Notes: generated from the letters alone by a model not told the origin. Positions 49,320-61,880 are shown, counted from the stretch's first letter. The stretch: DNA of 64,000 nt from Lunularia cruciata (GCA_948567375.1 OX419762.1:13026001-13090000), one strand, 5' to 3'. A program made the numbers and translations.

Positions 49320-49790
49320 GGGATTTTCCACTTGGTGGGACCTTTAGGGAAGGTCTATACACCACAGAGAGTCTTGTCAGACTCTGGTGTGCAACCTTTT
49401 ATGTTATGGAAGGCGGCTGCATTAGTCAGTCTAGAGTTACAGAAGACCGATGTGGAGAGGTGTCCATTTCAAATCTAGACATCTCTAGGTGGTGGTTTGA
49501 CATAGTGCATCACACATGGAAAGCTTGGTGTTCAGGTTCAGCCTGGTCATCTGACTGATAGTTTGGTGGTGAGAACTCAAGCTATTTCGACAATAGTTGA
49601 GTCATACGATGTACTAGTTGGGAGAGCAGTGTTGTATCCCATGGGTTTCAATATTGACTATTGGGAGGAGACAACCTCCTATAGACCAGGTTGGCAATCT
49701 AGTGAGGGACGAGTATGTAGTCTACTAGTACGCTTTAGTAGTGGTAGTCTTGGCTCACTACAGTTTGAGACCATAACAGCATCAATTTAA
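49320..49790 (+). pseudogene. Protease of family B
   Basis: VLSDSGVQPFML near 49372 holds the D-S-G active-site triplet of a retroviral-type aspartyl protease. The frame breaks near 49478 and resumes at 49563 with SYDVLVGRAVL, the usual end of such domains. Confidence 0.6.
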
Positions 49791-51480
49791 GTTTTCAATG
49801 GTGCAGTTACTTGGCCTGGTGAGTTATTAGAGAGGAACACCCATGCAAAGGATACTCTAGTACCAGAGGAGATCACTTGCATTTGGAGTACAAGTGGGAT
49901 TGTTCCATCCACCTTGGATGTTCCATTGTGGAGTTTAGAGGAAGCATTGCAATAACATGCAGATTGGTTGGTGCAATAGGCTTGGAGTGGAGCCTTTGTA
50001 CCACCAAGAGATGAGTGTGAGGATGAGCTTCCAGAGTCAATTACCTTGACACATCTGGATACCACACTCATTGCTTAGCAGTATCTAATAGAAAGAGTAT
50101 GTCTATTGGAGTTCTTTGGTGAGATTAGCACCGGACTAGCTACGATTCTACAAGCTGGTATATGAGTACAGAGGTACTTGTATGTGGAGAGAGATGAGAA
50201 TGTTAAGCAAGTCTCTTTACATCATGTGACACACTTGGCCTATCAGTATTTGGAGTTATTACCAATGTCGGCAGTCAAGGGTTACAAGACCAATGTCGGC
50301 AGTCAAGGGTTACAAGAAGGTCCTACTAGCAGACATTTCCTTGCTGGGGCACATGATTGGGAGAGTTATGGTCCCATTCACTTGGTGATTGCTGGATGGC
50401 CATATGAGGGACATACCCGTGCTGGTCAAGGTTTGGGTCTTTAGTATCCTTGTTCTAGTGTGTTTTGGGAGATTTTACAAATATTACATCTCCAACTTCA
50501 TCAGTCCGTTTCTCCAACTTACCTTTTGGAGAATGTTCCTTTGATTGATGATTCTTGTACCATAGTGGTGGTGAGTACACATCAAGCCCATTCTTAGATG
50601 AGACCTGTTGTATTTTTGGATGCAGCCAAAGTGGGATCATAGGCTCATCATCTTTGTCTTTGGTGGACAAACCTCTTACCTAGAGACGTTTTACAACATG
50701 CATATGATGGGATTCAACGACTAGACCACATCCTTGTTGATGATATTTTGGATGTTGGGTGTCAATCTCAGACGGTGGTAGTGGCTGATAGGTCACCTAT
50801 GGCAGTGGTGAACCTAGTTGGATAGCCTAGAGCTGCATTTCCCACACTCATGAGTTTCCTAGGCTCTTGTGCTTTTCAAGAGTGAGGTCTTGGACTTGTT
50901 TAGGACTCATAGTTATAGCAGTTGGTGGAGCTCAATGCTGATGAGAGAGAGCGGGTGATAGGTTTTCACACCGGTATTACTGCTATTCCAGTAGTGTTAG
51001 AGGCATCTAGGTGTCAGGTATTATGTTAGGCTATGGACCTATACTGTTTGACTTGGATTGTGAGCCTTGGCTTGGCAAGGCAGCATAGGATGTGCTTGAT
51101 AGGCATCACCACTCGGACACTTGTGAGCCATGTGCCTATCAAGACGATTCAGGCACATGTTGGGGGCGATGGACCAAGTGGACATGGTATTCTTGGAATA
51201 CAACCAATAGCTACTAGGGAGAGTGGTCTACTTGGAGTCCATCTAAGTGAGCGTGAGTCCATCTAAGTCTACACCTTTGGTCCACTTGGGATGCAACTAA
51301 AGGACATGTAGAGCTTGCAACCAAAGTGGAGGGAGTTTTTCACATAGAGGTTGGAACCTCTAGTGGTCGAGGGCATGACACTACTACTCCAAAGAGCATA
51401 GTGTAGCAGCCAGTCAGTTCGTCTTCCACTCTTGTGAAAGTTATAGAGGATACTTGGGAGCCAAATCTTGGACCCAAGCT
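49791..51480 (+). other. Spacer between protease and RT of family B
   Basis: No domain recognised. Several stops on the plus strand. It contains a near-perfect 29-bp direct repeat, 'accaatgtcggcagtcaagg' plus 'gttacaag', near 50261-50317. Confidence 0.4.
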
Positions 51481-52796
51481 TACAAGAGAGGAAAGACGAA
51501 GAATTTGGAGGTTCTTGAGGAGCTACACAAGTTGTTTTGCCTTCAATATGAAGGCAATTTGGGTGCTCTGAAGGGACCTAGTATACTGACTAAGCTGACT
51601 AGCAATACACCAATTTTTTGACATCCTTATTGCTATAGTGACATGTAGAGGACATTGATTCAAAGCCGGAGTAGAGACCTTTTTGATTTTGGTTTGGTGG
51701 AGATCTCACATGGAGAGTATGCATTAGTTACAGTGATACCAACCACTAAGGATAGGCATGGCAACTACATAGATAGGCGGATGTGTGGAGATTATCATCC
51801 TATCAATTGATAGACCAAGGCTGATTGGTATGCCATGCTTACACCGGAGGAGATTTTGATGCAATTGGGCATGCCAAGGTCTTTAGTACTTTGGATCTTC
51901 AAGCGGAATATCATTAATTGCTAATCAGGGAGGAGGATAAGTCCAAGATAACATTTTGGGCTATTGATCCTCATGGCAAGGATGTGTTATATCAATGGAG
52001 GTTCTTACCATTTGTGTTAAAGAACACTCTTGCTGAGTTCCAAAGAGTCATGGATAGGATCTTAGCTAGATTGGATTTTTCTTGGTGCTATATTGATGAA
52101 GTTTTGGTCTATAGCACTATTATGGAGGAACATGAGCAATAATTGTTGGAGGTGTTTGAGAGGTTGAGATCTCATGGACTCAAATTACATCTTGGGAAGT
52201 GTAGGTTCTTCCATGAGCAGGTTGAGCATTTGGGTTACACTATCTACCTTGGAGGACTTGGTGTTCAACAGACCAAGGTGGAGGCTATTGCACGTATTCC
52301 TTGGCCTACGGATGTGAGCAGAGTGCGAGCATTCCTTGGATTGGCAAACTTCTATCGCCGTCATGTTAGAGGATTTAGTGCCATTGCCAAGGCCTTGATG
52401 AAGCTGACCAAGCTTACACAAGAGTGGTGTTGGGGAGATGAGCAAGAGAGAGCTTTTGTAGAGCTCAAGGAGAGGTTGACATCTACTCCTATTTTGGGGA
52501 GACCAATCAGAGGACAACCATTTCAAGTTCATACTGATTGGAGTATGTTGGAGCTTGGAGCAATGCTCATTCAACATGATGATGAGGAGAAGGAGTTTGT
52601 TGTGGCCTATGCTAGTTGCTCCAACAATTCAGCAGATGTGAAGTATAGTTCATATGAGGGAGAGAGCTTGGCAGCAGTTTGGGCAGTAGCACATTTCCGA
52701 TATTATCTATTTGGTACCGCTTTCACTCTCATTACTGATCGTCAGCCACTAAAGTGGTTGATGGAATCCAACAAGCTTTCAAGAAAGCTTGCACAA
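51480..52796 (+). pseudogene. Reverse transcriptase and first part of RNase H of family B
   Basis: Frames 51918-52142 and 52143-52841 are separated by a single stop. LPFVLKNTLAEFQRVMD corresponds to the palm 'LPFGLKNAP' motif. YIDEVLVYS is the catalytic YxDD box with the second Asp changed to Glu. FLGLANFYRRHVRGFS is the connection. The RNase H segment begins at FQVHTDWS and reaches RQPLKWLMESNKLSRKLAQ, where the family A element cuts the frame exactly at 52796/59415. Confidence 0.85.
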
Positions 52797-53551
52797 TGTA
52801 ATACTCTGAGGTTAAGAGACTTGAAGAGAAACACACCCTGAGAACACACCCTTTCACACTCAAACTCCAATGCCCCAAAGGAGCACCTTCTCTTTATTAT
52901 ATAGGCAAAGCAGATCTCCTCCAATGAAGCTCCACCATAGGATTAAGTACATAGATAGGTGACATGTCAGCAAGCTCCACCCTTGGATAACTTACTTGGA
53001 TGGGTGACATGTTGGTCGTGGTCCTATCTAGTTGGTCAAATAAACTTTGACCGGAGGGAATCTTTTAGTGAATCTTCTTGTAAGAATCTCAGAATCACGT
53101 GGGTGAGGTACCGTTGGAAAGCTCTCGACGAGACAAAGCAGGAGCGGGGAAAGCCAGCCTTTCTTGTGTTGGTGGGGAAGACTGTGCACTTTTTTGAGGC
53201 CTAATTCGTCCGTTTAGGCCTCCAAAATTGCCTTCAAAGATTTCAGGCGTATTTTGGTTCCAACTCTATTAGTAGAAGTCCCCTTTTGGTGATACCTCTT
53301 TCTGATCTATTTAGTCCATCCTATGTAACATCCTTCCAAATGTTACCAACCCAATTCTCACCTTCAAATCATATGTCTAGCTATTGGTTTTAAGGTTTTC
53401 AAATCTATTTTGGTTTTCTACACTATTAGTAGAAGTACCCTTTTGGTGATACTTCTATCTGATCTATTTTAACCATCATGTATAACATCATTCCAAATGT
53501 TACTTAACCAAATTTCACATCTAGATCATATGGCTAGCTCTTGGTATTACA
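52797..53551 (-). repeat. 3' LTR of nested family A element
   Basis: 755 bp. Collinear with 58664-59414 with scattered substitutions and small indels. The U3 end carries a tandem duplication (about 53264-53410 and 53411-53551) containing 'attagtagaagt.cccttttg' twice, also seen in the other copies. Confidence 0.9.
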
Positions 53552-53648
53552 AACCTCCCTCCTTTTAAGACACAATGTCCTCGTTGTGCAACTATTGCTC
53601 AAATGCTTGCACCAACACCGGTGCATGTGTTAAATTGGCAACGGGTTC

Positions 53649-53999
53649 CTAGGTTGCTTCATAGAGGGAGTAACCTTTCCATTGGACAAGATAATCTACC
53701 CGTGGATTACGAGTACCACACATGCATTTTTGGAGAATACGCTCCACTTCATATTCCTCGTTGCCATCAATGAGTGTCGGACAAGGTCGAATGTCTTGTG
53801 TGGAATGACCCAAGCCTGATTGGGGAGCATATCTATATAGTAGGGAAACATGGAACACTAGATGGATCTTCATGTGTGGTGGTAGCTCAAGGTGATAGGC
53901 CATAGTGCCAACTCGATGGAGAATTGAGAAAGGCCCAATAAAACAAGGTCTGAGCTTACAAGGTCCCACTAATGTGAGGTTGCTTGTCAATAGCCACAC
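53649..53999 (-). pseudogene. Integrase C terminus and chromodomain of nested family A element
   Basis: Opens with KLRPCFIGPFSILHRVG (the GPF-type fold after the integrase core), then EYEVERILQK, DYLVQWKGYSLYEAT, the chromodomain. A stop follows the Thr, and the rest of the domain is in the same frame beyond it. Confidence 0.85.
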
Positions 54000-54069
54000 C
54001 TAATCCCCAACATTGAACTCCATGTGCCTACGGTGTGCATCAGCATACGGCTTCTGCCAATTTTGTGCA

Positions 54070-54995
54070 ATCTATAATTTATGCTTAGCGTTCTCCACCC
54101 CTTGTTGGATTCTAGAAACAAATGTGTTGACTGTATCGACCTTGGTAGCCACCAGATGGATCTTCATCAAGCTGGAAGATGTGAAGGGATGCTCACCATA
54201 CATGAGGAAGAATGGAGTGACATGGGTAGATGCATTCACTGAATTGTTGTACGCGAATTCCACCAACAGGAGTAGGGTGTCCCACCTCTCTTGCTCTTCT
54301 AAGGTGAAGCCGCGTAGCATGTCTTCAATAGTGCGATTAGCCCGCTTGGTTTGTCCATTTGTTTGTGGGTGGTAAGCTGTGGACATGGCCAACTTGGTGT
54401 TGAAGGAACCAAAGATGGTGCGCCAAAACAAACTGGTGAATTGAATACCCCTATCGGTGATGAGTTCTACTCTAGACAAGCCATGGTGAGAGAAGACTGC
54501 ATCTTAGTATAATTAAGCAAGTTGTAGAGCGGTCACCTCCTTGGTGGTAGGGCGTACATGAATCATTTTGCTGAGCCGGTCCACAAAGACCACAATGGAG
54601 TCAAATCCTGATGTGGTCTTGGGTAATTCACAGACGAGATCCATACACACCTGTTCCCAACATTGTGTAGGAGTGGGGAGAGGTTCTAGGAGCCCTGCAA
54701 GAGCTTGATTAGAAGCTTTGTTCTGTTGAAAAAGTAAGCAATTGCGCATGTAGTCCATCACATCGTTGCTCATCTTGGGCCAATAGTAATGGCACTGGAC
54801 TACATCCAAGGTCTTGTCCACTCCAACATGACCTGCAATGGCCAAATCATGACATTCTGCTAGAATGATGATGCACAACTCGGGGACATTTGGAATCCAT
54901 AATCTACCATCACAAAAAGTGAGTCCTTGGGTGCTGCTGACGCCTTTGGATGATTGCCCTTTTACAATCTCTGGATCAGTTTTTGTAGCCACCAA
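54070..54995 (-). pseudogene. Integrase of nested family A element
   Basis: Frames 54513-54995 and 54072-54479. The zinc-binding HHCC region (ECHDLAIAGHVGVDKTLD, then CLLFQQNK with one Cys changed to Phe context) comes first. The core follows with first Asp in CMDLVCELP, second in LITDRGIQFTS, and then TNGQTKRANRT, where the catalytic Glu is Lys. The change predicts a dead integrase for this copy. Confidence 0.85.
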
Positions 54996-55400
54996 AATCT
55001 CTAGCCAGAATTTAGGGTTAATCTAAACCTCTGCCACCAAATTGTTTGCCATTGACATGCGGGTGAATGCATATGCAAGTTGCTTCTTACTTTCAATGTA
55101 GGTAATTGTCATGTTGAAGCGTTGTTGCCACTCTGCCCATCAAATTTGGCAATGAGATAGATCCTTCTGCGTCTCGAGGTAGACTAGAGGTTTGTGGTCT
55201 GTCTCTACCACAAATGCCTTCTCGTCCAGATAGTGCTTCCAATGCTTGGTTGCCATGACGATGGCCGACTCTTCTTGTTCTGTGGTGTGGTAGTTGCGCT
55301 CTGCTGGTAACAAATTTTGAGAGAAATATGCAATGGGATGCCATCTGTCATGCCACTCTTGTTGTAGGACTGCTCCGATTACTATGCCTGATGCATCTGT
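54990..55400 (-). pseudogene. RNase H of nested family A element
   Basis: The frame at 55093-55344 is a shifted reading of the region. In the proper frame the order DASG, then ETDHKPLVYL and KHYLDEKAFVVE is recognisable. Stops are present. Confidence 0.6.
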
Positions 55401-55403
55401 AGC

Positions 55404-56411
55404 CTACTTGATTGGATGTTTTGGGTCATACCACTTCAAGATTGGTGCATGTAACAAGGCGGCTTTCAATTCTTGAAAGGCCAACTCTTGTGCGGTTCCC
55501 CATGTCCACTTCTTCCCCTTGCCAAGCAGTGCTATTAAAGGCTGTGCAACCTTGGAGAAGTCCTTGACAAATCGACGATAGAATCCGGTCAAACCCAAGA
55601 AGTTCTTGAGTTGAGTCTGATCTTCTAGGGCACTCCACTTTTGAATGACCTCTATTTTATCTGTCAATACTTGAATACCCTCTGCACTTCCTCTATGCCC
55701 CAAGTAGTCTACTTTAGACTTGCCAAACTCACACTTTGAGATTTTAGCATACTATCAATTCTATCTTAGAATCTGGAGGACTTCTCGTAGATGTTGTTTG
55801 TGTTCCGTCATCGTGCTACTATATACTAAGATGTCATCCAAGAAGAAAATGACAAACTTATCCAAATATGGACAAAATATGTCATTCATTAGACTCATGA
55901 AAGTGGCAGGTGCGTTGGTGAGACCAAAAGGCATCATGAGATACTCAAAGTGGCCATACCTAGTTTGAAAGGCAGTCTTGTACATATCTTCCTCTGCAAT
56001 TTGGATTTGATTGTAACCGCTCCACAAATCTAGTTTGGTGAAGTGTCTTGCTCCATTGAGTTGATCGAATAGAGCATCCATGCGAGGTAAGGGGTATTTG
56101 TTCTTCATTGTTTGTTGATTGAGACCCCAATAGTCAATGCACATGTGCATTGTACCGTCTTTCTTCTTCACAAACAAGACTGGAGCCCCATATGGTGATA
56201 CGTTGGGTTGGATGAACCCTTTCTACAACATATCCTCAATTTGATTCTTGCACTCCTCCAACTTATGAGGTGATAGGCGACATGGGGCCTTACAGGGCGG
56301 TGTCTTCCCAAGGAGTGTCTCAATTTTATGATCTACTCTCCTTTTTGGTGGTAATCCTGAGGGTAGATGATCAGGAAAGACATCTTGAAACTCATTTATG
56401 ACATCCTTCAA
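55404..56411 (-). pseudogene. Reverse transcriptase of nested family A element
   Basis: Three frames: 56223-56411 (linker), 55761-56177 (fingers and palm) and 55404-55703 (connection). [14 protein letters not shown] and [10 protein letters not shown] mark the palm; the catalytic box is FLDD. Nearly intact, with one stop at about 56223 (codon after IEDML) and a frameshift near 55740. Confidence 0.88.
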
Positions 56412-57040
56412 TTTCTCAGGAATTTTCCCTCAAGTTGTGTACTTTGGACTTCTCTTATTAAACCCATGAAACACCTATCAGTCTTACAGATAGCTGTTGT
56501 CCCTATGACATAGAGAGGCAATTCCTGCCTATGTGATTTTTCTTTAACCCCAATGATTGACCATTGGTGGGTTCTCACTACTTTCTTCCTCCAATCTACC
56601 ATAGGGTTGTAATGCTCCATCCATGGCATACCTAAGATTGCATCATAACAAGCTAATTGTATCACTCGCCACTCAATTGCTTCTTGATATTTTCCTATAG
56701 AGAGTGTTACCCGCTTGGGTAATGATTCAATCCTCTCTATTTGTCCATTAGGTAATTCTACTTCTTCACTCTCATCTCTCTCTAGATCCATTCCCAATCT
56801 TATTGCAATAAAGCGAGACAAGAAATTCTCTGTGGCTCCCGGATCTATTAACACCCTCATTGGATTGTCTTCTAGGACCCCATTCACTATAATCAATCGT
56901 GAGGTTGCCTTTTGGTACCTTTGTGCGCTCATATCTTCCTTCCCTTGCTTTTTTGCTTCCTTATTGAGCCAATAAGGCCGCGAGGTACATTTACTGGTGA
57001 TCTTCATTTTCCGAAGTGATTTCCACCTCCTCCTCCTCAA
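56408..57040 (-). pseudogene. Protease region of nested family A element
   Basis: 210 codons open. VLIDPGATENFLS near residue 65 is the aspartyl protease site with Pro replacing the usual Ser (D-P-G instead of D-S-G), so activity is doubtful. DAILGMPWMEHYNP ends the domain. The frame runs to KFLRN and a stop three bases before the next frame's Met, at the RT boundary. Confidence 0.8.
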
Positions 57041-58087
57041 TGCGTCTCTCCTTGTTGTTCAAAGATCGCCTATATGAAGGTCGAGGGCCTCTGGGAAGTT
57101 GATCACGACAGTTGGTAGATATATGCCCAATACAACCACAATTGTAACAATGGTGTTGTTCTCCTCGAGGTCCATCTCCTCGTAGGACTCCATCTCTCTG
57201 ATCTTCTACCCATCCCTGTTCTCCTTGAAGCGGTCATGCTCCTCGGTCTCAAAACCAAAGGTTGCCAAATTCCATTGGTACTGGTCTACCCATAGGTGAC
57301 ATTTTTGCCTAATAATGTTGAGGTGGAACTACTGCTTCACCTCCACCTAATGCTCTTGCTATTCTTTGCGCACAAGCATTGGCTTCAAATATCGTGCGAG
57401 GATTTTGTACCATGACTTCTTGGTGAATTTGCTCCTTCAACCCTCATTTGAAATTGTCGAGAGCCTCTATTGGACTCATGTCAGTTATTGCGACTTATAG
57501 ATCCAGAAATGCCTCCATATACTCTTGTATGTTGTTCTTCTATTTCAATCCCCATAGTCTGATCCGGGCCATTTGCACAAAATCCACCGATTGGAAATTC
57601 TTCAGCAATCCTTCTTGCATTTCTGTCCATATGACCTCCCTTCTCTCGGCCAACATGGATTGTTCCCAAGCGTTGTACCATGTGAGGGCTTTATCAATTA
57701 AGTACCCACATGCAAACACGCTTGCAGCATGCTTGGTGATCTTGGTTGAAAACCAACCAAAAATATCAATACATTCTCGAGATCCAGTTCTCCACCACTC
57801 CCATCGTACGTTGCTCCTTGTAAGGCTTGATGTTGCAGGTCTTGTTCATCCGGAGTAGTAATGTGACTTCATCATTGATAGGGTTTGTAGGCATGGGTAC
57901 CTCTCCAAGTACTTCAATCACAAGTATTGGATTTTGAGACGGCTCTTCTTCTTGCATTGCTTGATCATTCCTGAGGGTCTGCAATTGACTTTATAATGCC
58001 TCCATGATCATCTTAATCTCTCAAAATTTTTTCAACATCCCCTGCATTCCTTGCACCAACTCTTGCAACTACGGATCCATGGTTCCT
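57000..58087 (-). pseudogene. gag of nested family A element
   Basis: Minus strand, three overlapping frames (57766-57984, 57481-57681 and the region to 57000). One zinc knuckle, CYNCGCIGHISTNC (about 57108-57149). The upstream half matches the gag remnant at the start of the window. Confidence 0.75.
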
Positions 58088-58663
58088 ATAACACTCGATT
58101 GCTATACTCTAAACTTCAATAGAGAGTTAATATGATCACTCTGGAGGGCGCACAAACTATTAGAACTACCATTGGGACCTCAGAAGCTACCACTCATTGG
58201 TAATATTCCTCACCAAAATTCCTGACCACGAAATCCCTAAACATCACTTTCGGTCTCACTACATAATGAATTTCTACTTGAGTGTTAAAAGGGAAAGGAT
58301 TTGGGACATTCAAATCCATCACAACAAAATGTAAATTGTCAAATCCCACTCTCTATCATAAATCACTACAGGCAAAACCACTGGGTTTGGCAAATTCATT
58401 ATTATATCCATGAACTCTACTCTGAAGTGAAAAACCAAATACACTCTCACTTGCTCGTGCTGAATGTACATAATCTTGATGTTGAATGGATTTAAGAATG
58501 GAAAGCGAGGCATTGGATATTGTCCTCCCGGAGCATCCATTCTATCCTCCTAATCTACCAATTACACTAGAATGTCTCTCCTCAAAATTACTCAGTCTCA
58601 ATAGCCCATGTTCTTCCAAGAGTGGTGATCCACTCGCTTGGACAACACCTACTTTGATACAAT

Positions 58664-59414
58664 TGTAATACTCTGAGGATAGGAGAACTGAAGAGAAACA
58701 CACCCTGAGAACACACACTTTCACACTCAAACTCCGATGCCCCAAAGGAGCACCTTCTCTTTATTATATAAGCAAAGCAGATCTCCTCCAATGAAGCTCC
58801 ACCATAGGATTAGGTACATAGATAGGTGACATGTCAGCAAGCTCCACCCTTGGATTACTTACTTGGATGGGTGACATGTTGGTCCTGGTCCTATCTGGTT
58901 GGTCAAACAAGCTTTGATAGAAGGGAATCTTCTAGTGAATCTTCTTGTAAGAATCTCAGAATCACGTGGGTGAGGTACCGTTGGAAAGCTCTCGATGAGA
59001 CAAAGCAGGGGGAGGGAAGGCCAGCCTTTCCTCTACTGGGGAGGGAAGAATGTGCACAATTTTGAGGCCTAATTCATCCGTTTAGGCTTCCAAAATTGCC
59101 TTCAAAGATTTTAGGTATATTTTGGTTCCAACTCTATTAGTAGAAGTCCCCTTTTGGTGATACCTCTTTCTTATCTTTTCAGTCCATCCTGTGTAACATC
59201 CTTCCAGATGTTACAAATTCTCACCTTCAAATCATATGTCTAGCTATTGGTTTTAAGGTTTTCAAATCTATTTTGGTTTTTTGCACTATTAGTAGAAGTA
59301 CCCTTTTGGTGATACTTCTATCTGATCTATTTTGACCATCATGTATAACATCATTCCAGATGTTACCAAACCGAATTTCACATCTAGATCATGTGGCTAG
59401 CTCTTGGTATTACA
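58664..59414 (-). repeat. 5' LTR of nested family A element
   Basis: 751 bp, same ends and same internal duplication as the 3' LTR. A TATATAAT-like box (58763-58772 region, reverse complement of 'attatataagc') is a plausible promoter element. Confidence 0.9.
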
Positions 59415-60860
59415 CACAATGGGCTCTGATTTTACAAGAGTAGGATTTCACAGTTGTTCATAGACCTGGAGTGGTGAACCATGATGCAGATGGGTTGAGT
59501 AGAAACCCATGTCCCAACCAGCAAGATCAGACCCAAGAATATTGCCATGGTGAGGTAGATGAGAAGATGATGCCAGGCTGGCATGCATCGGCCTTTTTGT
59601 ATATATTTTTTGAGGCTTTGGTGGTATCTCTCTCAACGCATAGGTGGTATCTCTCTCAACATATACAAGAGGGAGTTATTGAGGTCACAAATCTAGAGAG
59701 TGGAGATATTGGTATAGTTCAGTGAGATATTCATGGTGATGTCTTAGTGATGGACTATCTTTGCACTAGTCTTGTGGGTGGCACAGTTGGGGCCAAGGAG
59801 AGAGACTATGTTCTTTAGCAAGCCAAATGATTCAGATTGGAGGTTAGACATCTTTTGCATGTATGGGAGGATGGTAGAGTGAGAATAGTACCACCTCCAT
59901 CTCATAGACTACAATTGGTCCGGCATGCTCATGAGGAGCTAGGAAATTTTGGAGTAAAGCGTACATATAGCTTACTCTAGAGTCATTATTGGTGGCATGG
60001 TATGCAGACCAAAGTACAGTAGTTTGTTGCTAGATGTGTGGTTTATGACCGAGTTAGAGCATCATTCAATGCTCCTACGCCACAATTACACCCATTACCT
60101 ATCATGGGATTGGGTTACCGTTGGAGTTTAGACTTTGCTGGACCTTTATTGTTGATTGTGAGACATCATTGGTATGTTTTGGTGATGGTGGAGCACTTCT
60201 CCAAGTGGATTGAGTTGATGGCACTTCCTAACAAGTCTAGTGAAGGGACAACTTACTCGTTCCTAGATCAAGTTCTTAGTCATTTTGGTGCACCAGATGA
60301 GGTTTTGACTGATCAAGGTATAGAGTTCTTGGAGGAGTTTCAGGTCTTGTGTGACAAGGCTTTGATTGATCATCGTTTTACATCCTCAGATCACCTGGAG
60401 ACAGATAGCTTAGCAGAGAGAGTGGTTTAGACAGCGAAGAGAGGATTGTAGAAGTATGGTTTGCAAAGAGGCCACGTGGGATCTCCTATTACCTTGGTTA
60501 GCCATGGGCTATTGGTTCAACTAGCAAGCCTCCTTAGCATCCTTCTCTCCTTACTTTCTATTCTATGGAAAAGATCCAGATTTACAAGCAGCCATTCATC
60601 AAGATGCTATTGTAGTTTTGGACTTGTATGATCCACATATATGGATGAGCGCATGTTCGTAGCGGGTAGAGATCTTTTGGAGAGCGATACCAATGGCCTT
60701 TGAGAACTTGGCAATTGCTCAGCATAGAGATACTTTATGCTATGCTACCATTCAAGGAGGAGGTTATAGACCCTCAATCCGTTGATTTCATCCATGAGAT
60801 TATGTATATCTATAGCAGACAGCCCCGACAACACTTGATGTTTCGACATGCCGCACTATC
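59415..60860 (+). pseudogene. RNase H end and integrase of family B
   Basis: From WALILQE the RNase H frame resumes after the nested element (VVNHDADGLSRNP near 59477). The integrase zinc-binding part is at about 59860-60040. 60038-60430 is open: YRWSLDFAGPL (first Asp), LTDQGIEFLEEF (second Asp) and DSLAERVV (Glu), so the DDE triad is conserved here. Further downstream the frame is broken. Confidence 0.8.
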
Positions 60861-61165
60861 TTGAGAGTACATGAGGTTTTGCCATCTAGAGTCCTTATGT
60901 TGGAAGGACGCGATGGTGTTGTTTGGAAGGATCATGTGCATAATTATACGCCATGCCACCTCCCAAACATTGATGGTACTATTCACTACCCAAGCTTAGC
61001 ACTTGTACGTGTAGGCTTGAGGTGTATGTTATGTGGCTCTTTTGGTGGAGTTGCTACTATGTTAGTGTGTGATAGATGTTTGAGAGGATGGCATATGGCA
61101 TGTATGACTCCTCCCCTCATGGTGGTTCCTCAAGGATAGTGGTTATATCCTAGATGTACTTGACC
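60861..61165 (+). pseudogene. Integrase C terminus with PHD-finger-like domain, family B
   Basis: Frame 60861-61139 starts with VHEVLPSRVLMLEGRDG (GPY/F-type end of integrase). It then shows CMLCGSFG, LVCDRCLRGWHMACMTPPL, a stop, and WLYPRC: Cys-x2-Cys, Cys-x2-Cys, His-x2-Cys, then a final Trp-x2-x-Cys with one Cys missing. This is the Cys4-His-Cys3 pattern of a PHD finger, a histone-tail reader, at the place where family A has a chromodomain. Confidence 0.6.
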
Positions 61166-61326
61166 TATAGCTAGTTCATTCTTTATATGGTATAGATTGC
61201 ACACATGCGACTAACAATGGGGCTCCATAGCACCCGGCCTTCTGATCTTTGCCCATCATAGGATATACCATATACTTGGAGTAGATGATATATGGAGTTA
61301 GAAGGACCTAACCGCTAGCTAGGAGG

Positions 61327-61880
61327 GTGATTGTGGCACTTTAGAATCTATGTATAAGTTGTGCTTCTATAGTGTATGATCTTGACAATGATGTATGTTG
61401 TGTAGCAATGTATATATGAGCAAGACAGCTGTCACACCATTCATAGTGTCGCATCTAGATTGCTTGGACATTAGAGTTGCAGTGATAATAGTTAGAGGTA
61501 TTTTAGCAGTTTCCCATAGACTATTTTCTGAGGTCCAATTTTGTGTTTAGGTATTGACTTGATGGTAGGGTCCACCATCACTTTACACCGTTTGCACCAT
61601 CAAGTGTGTCGTCAACGAGACTGTTAGGGTTCCAGATCTCGCTTGAGTCCAAGGGTATACTTTCAAATTGTAGCTCCAAAGAGTTCACTTCTCTAATGTT
61701 GAGCCTTCGAGTTCCTGGCTATGGTGGATAGAGACCAATGAGTATCACCTGGATTCTCTTAGCTAGAGTGGGTGTGGCTTGACTGTAATTAGTGCCCAAT
61801 TGTTGGCAGTTTATAGAGTGACAGATCAACTACTGATCTGAGTTGAGTTGAGAGTTGTACACTATCTGATTATTGTGACA
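61327..61880 (+). repeat. 3' LTR of family B
   Basis: Two boundary choices. Either 61430-61880 (TGTCAC...GTGACA ends) or 61327-61874, starting at TGTGGCAC just after the purine-rich 'aggagggtga'. I favour the second, because the same TGTG[G/A]CACTTTAGA start recurs at 61875. Confidence 0.65.

Larger units (their letters stand above)
52797..59414 (-). mobile_element. Complete family A chromovirus, nested in family B
   Basis: 6.6 kb on the minus strand. LTRs at 52797-53551 (3') and 58664-59414 (5'), both with TGTAATAC...GTATTACA ends. The target-site duplication is cacaa at 52792-52796 and 59415-59419. A polypurine tract (AAAAGGAGGGAGGTT) lies beside the 3' LTR. The primer site beside the 5' LTR reads TTGTATCAAAGTAGG, close to the complement of initiator Met tRNA. 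All expected domains are present, but stops split the ORFs. The insertion interrupts the family B RNase H frame, whose codons continue across the gap. Confidence 0.93.

Noticed and set aside
52742-52924. 60-codon minus-strand frame crossing the family B/family A boundary, also seen at 58588-58791
   Set aside because: It is part of the LTR and appears in both LTR copies; no evidence of coding.
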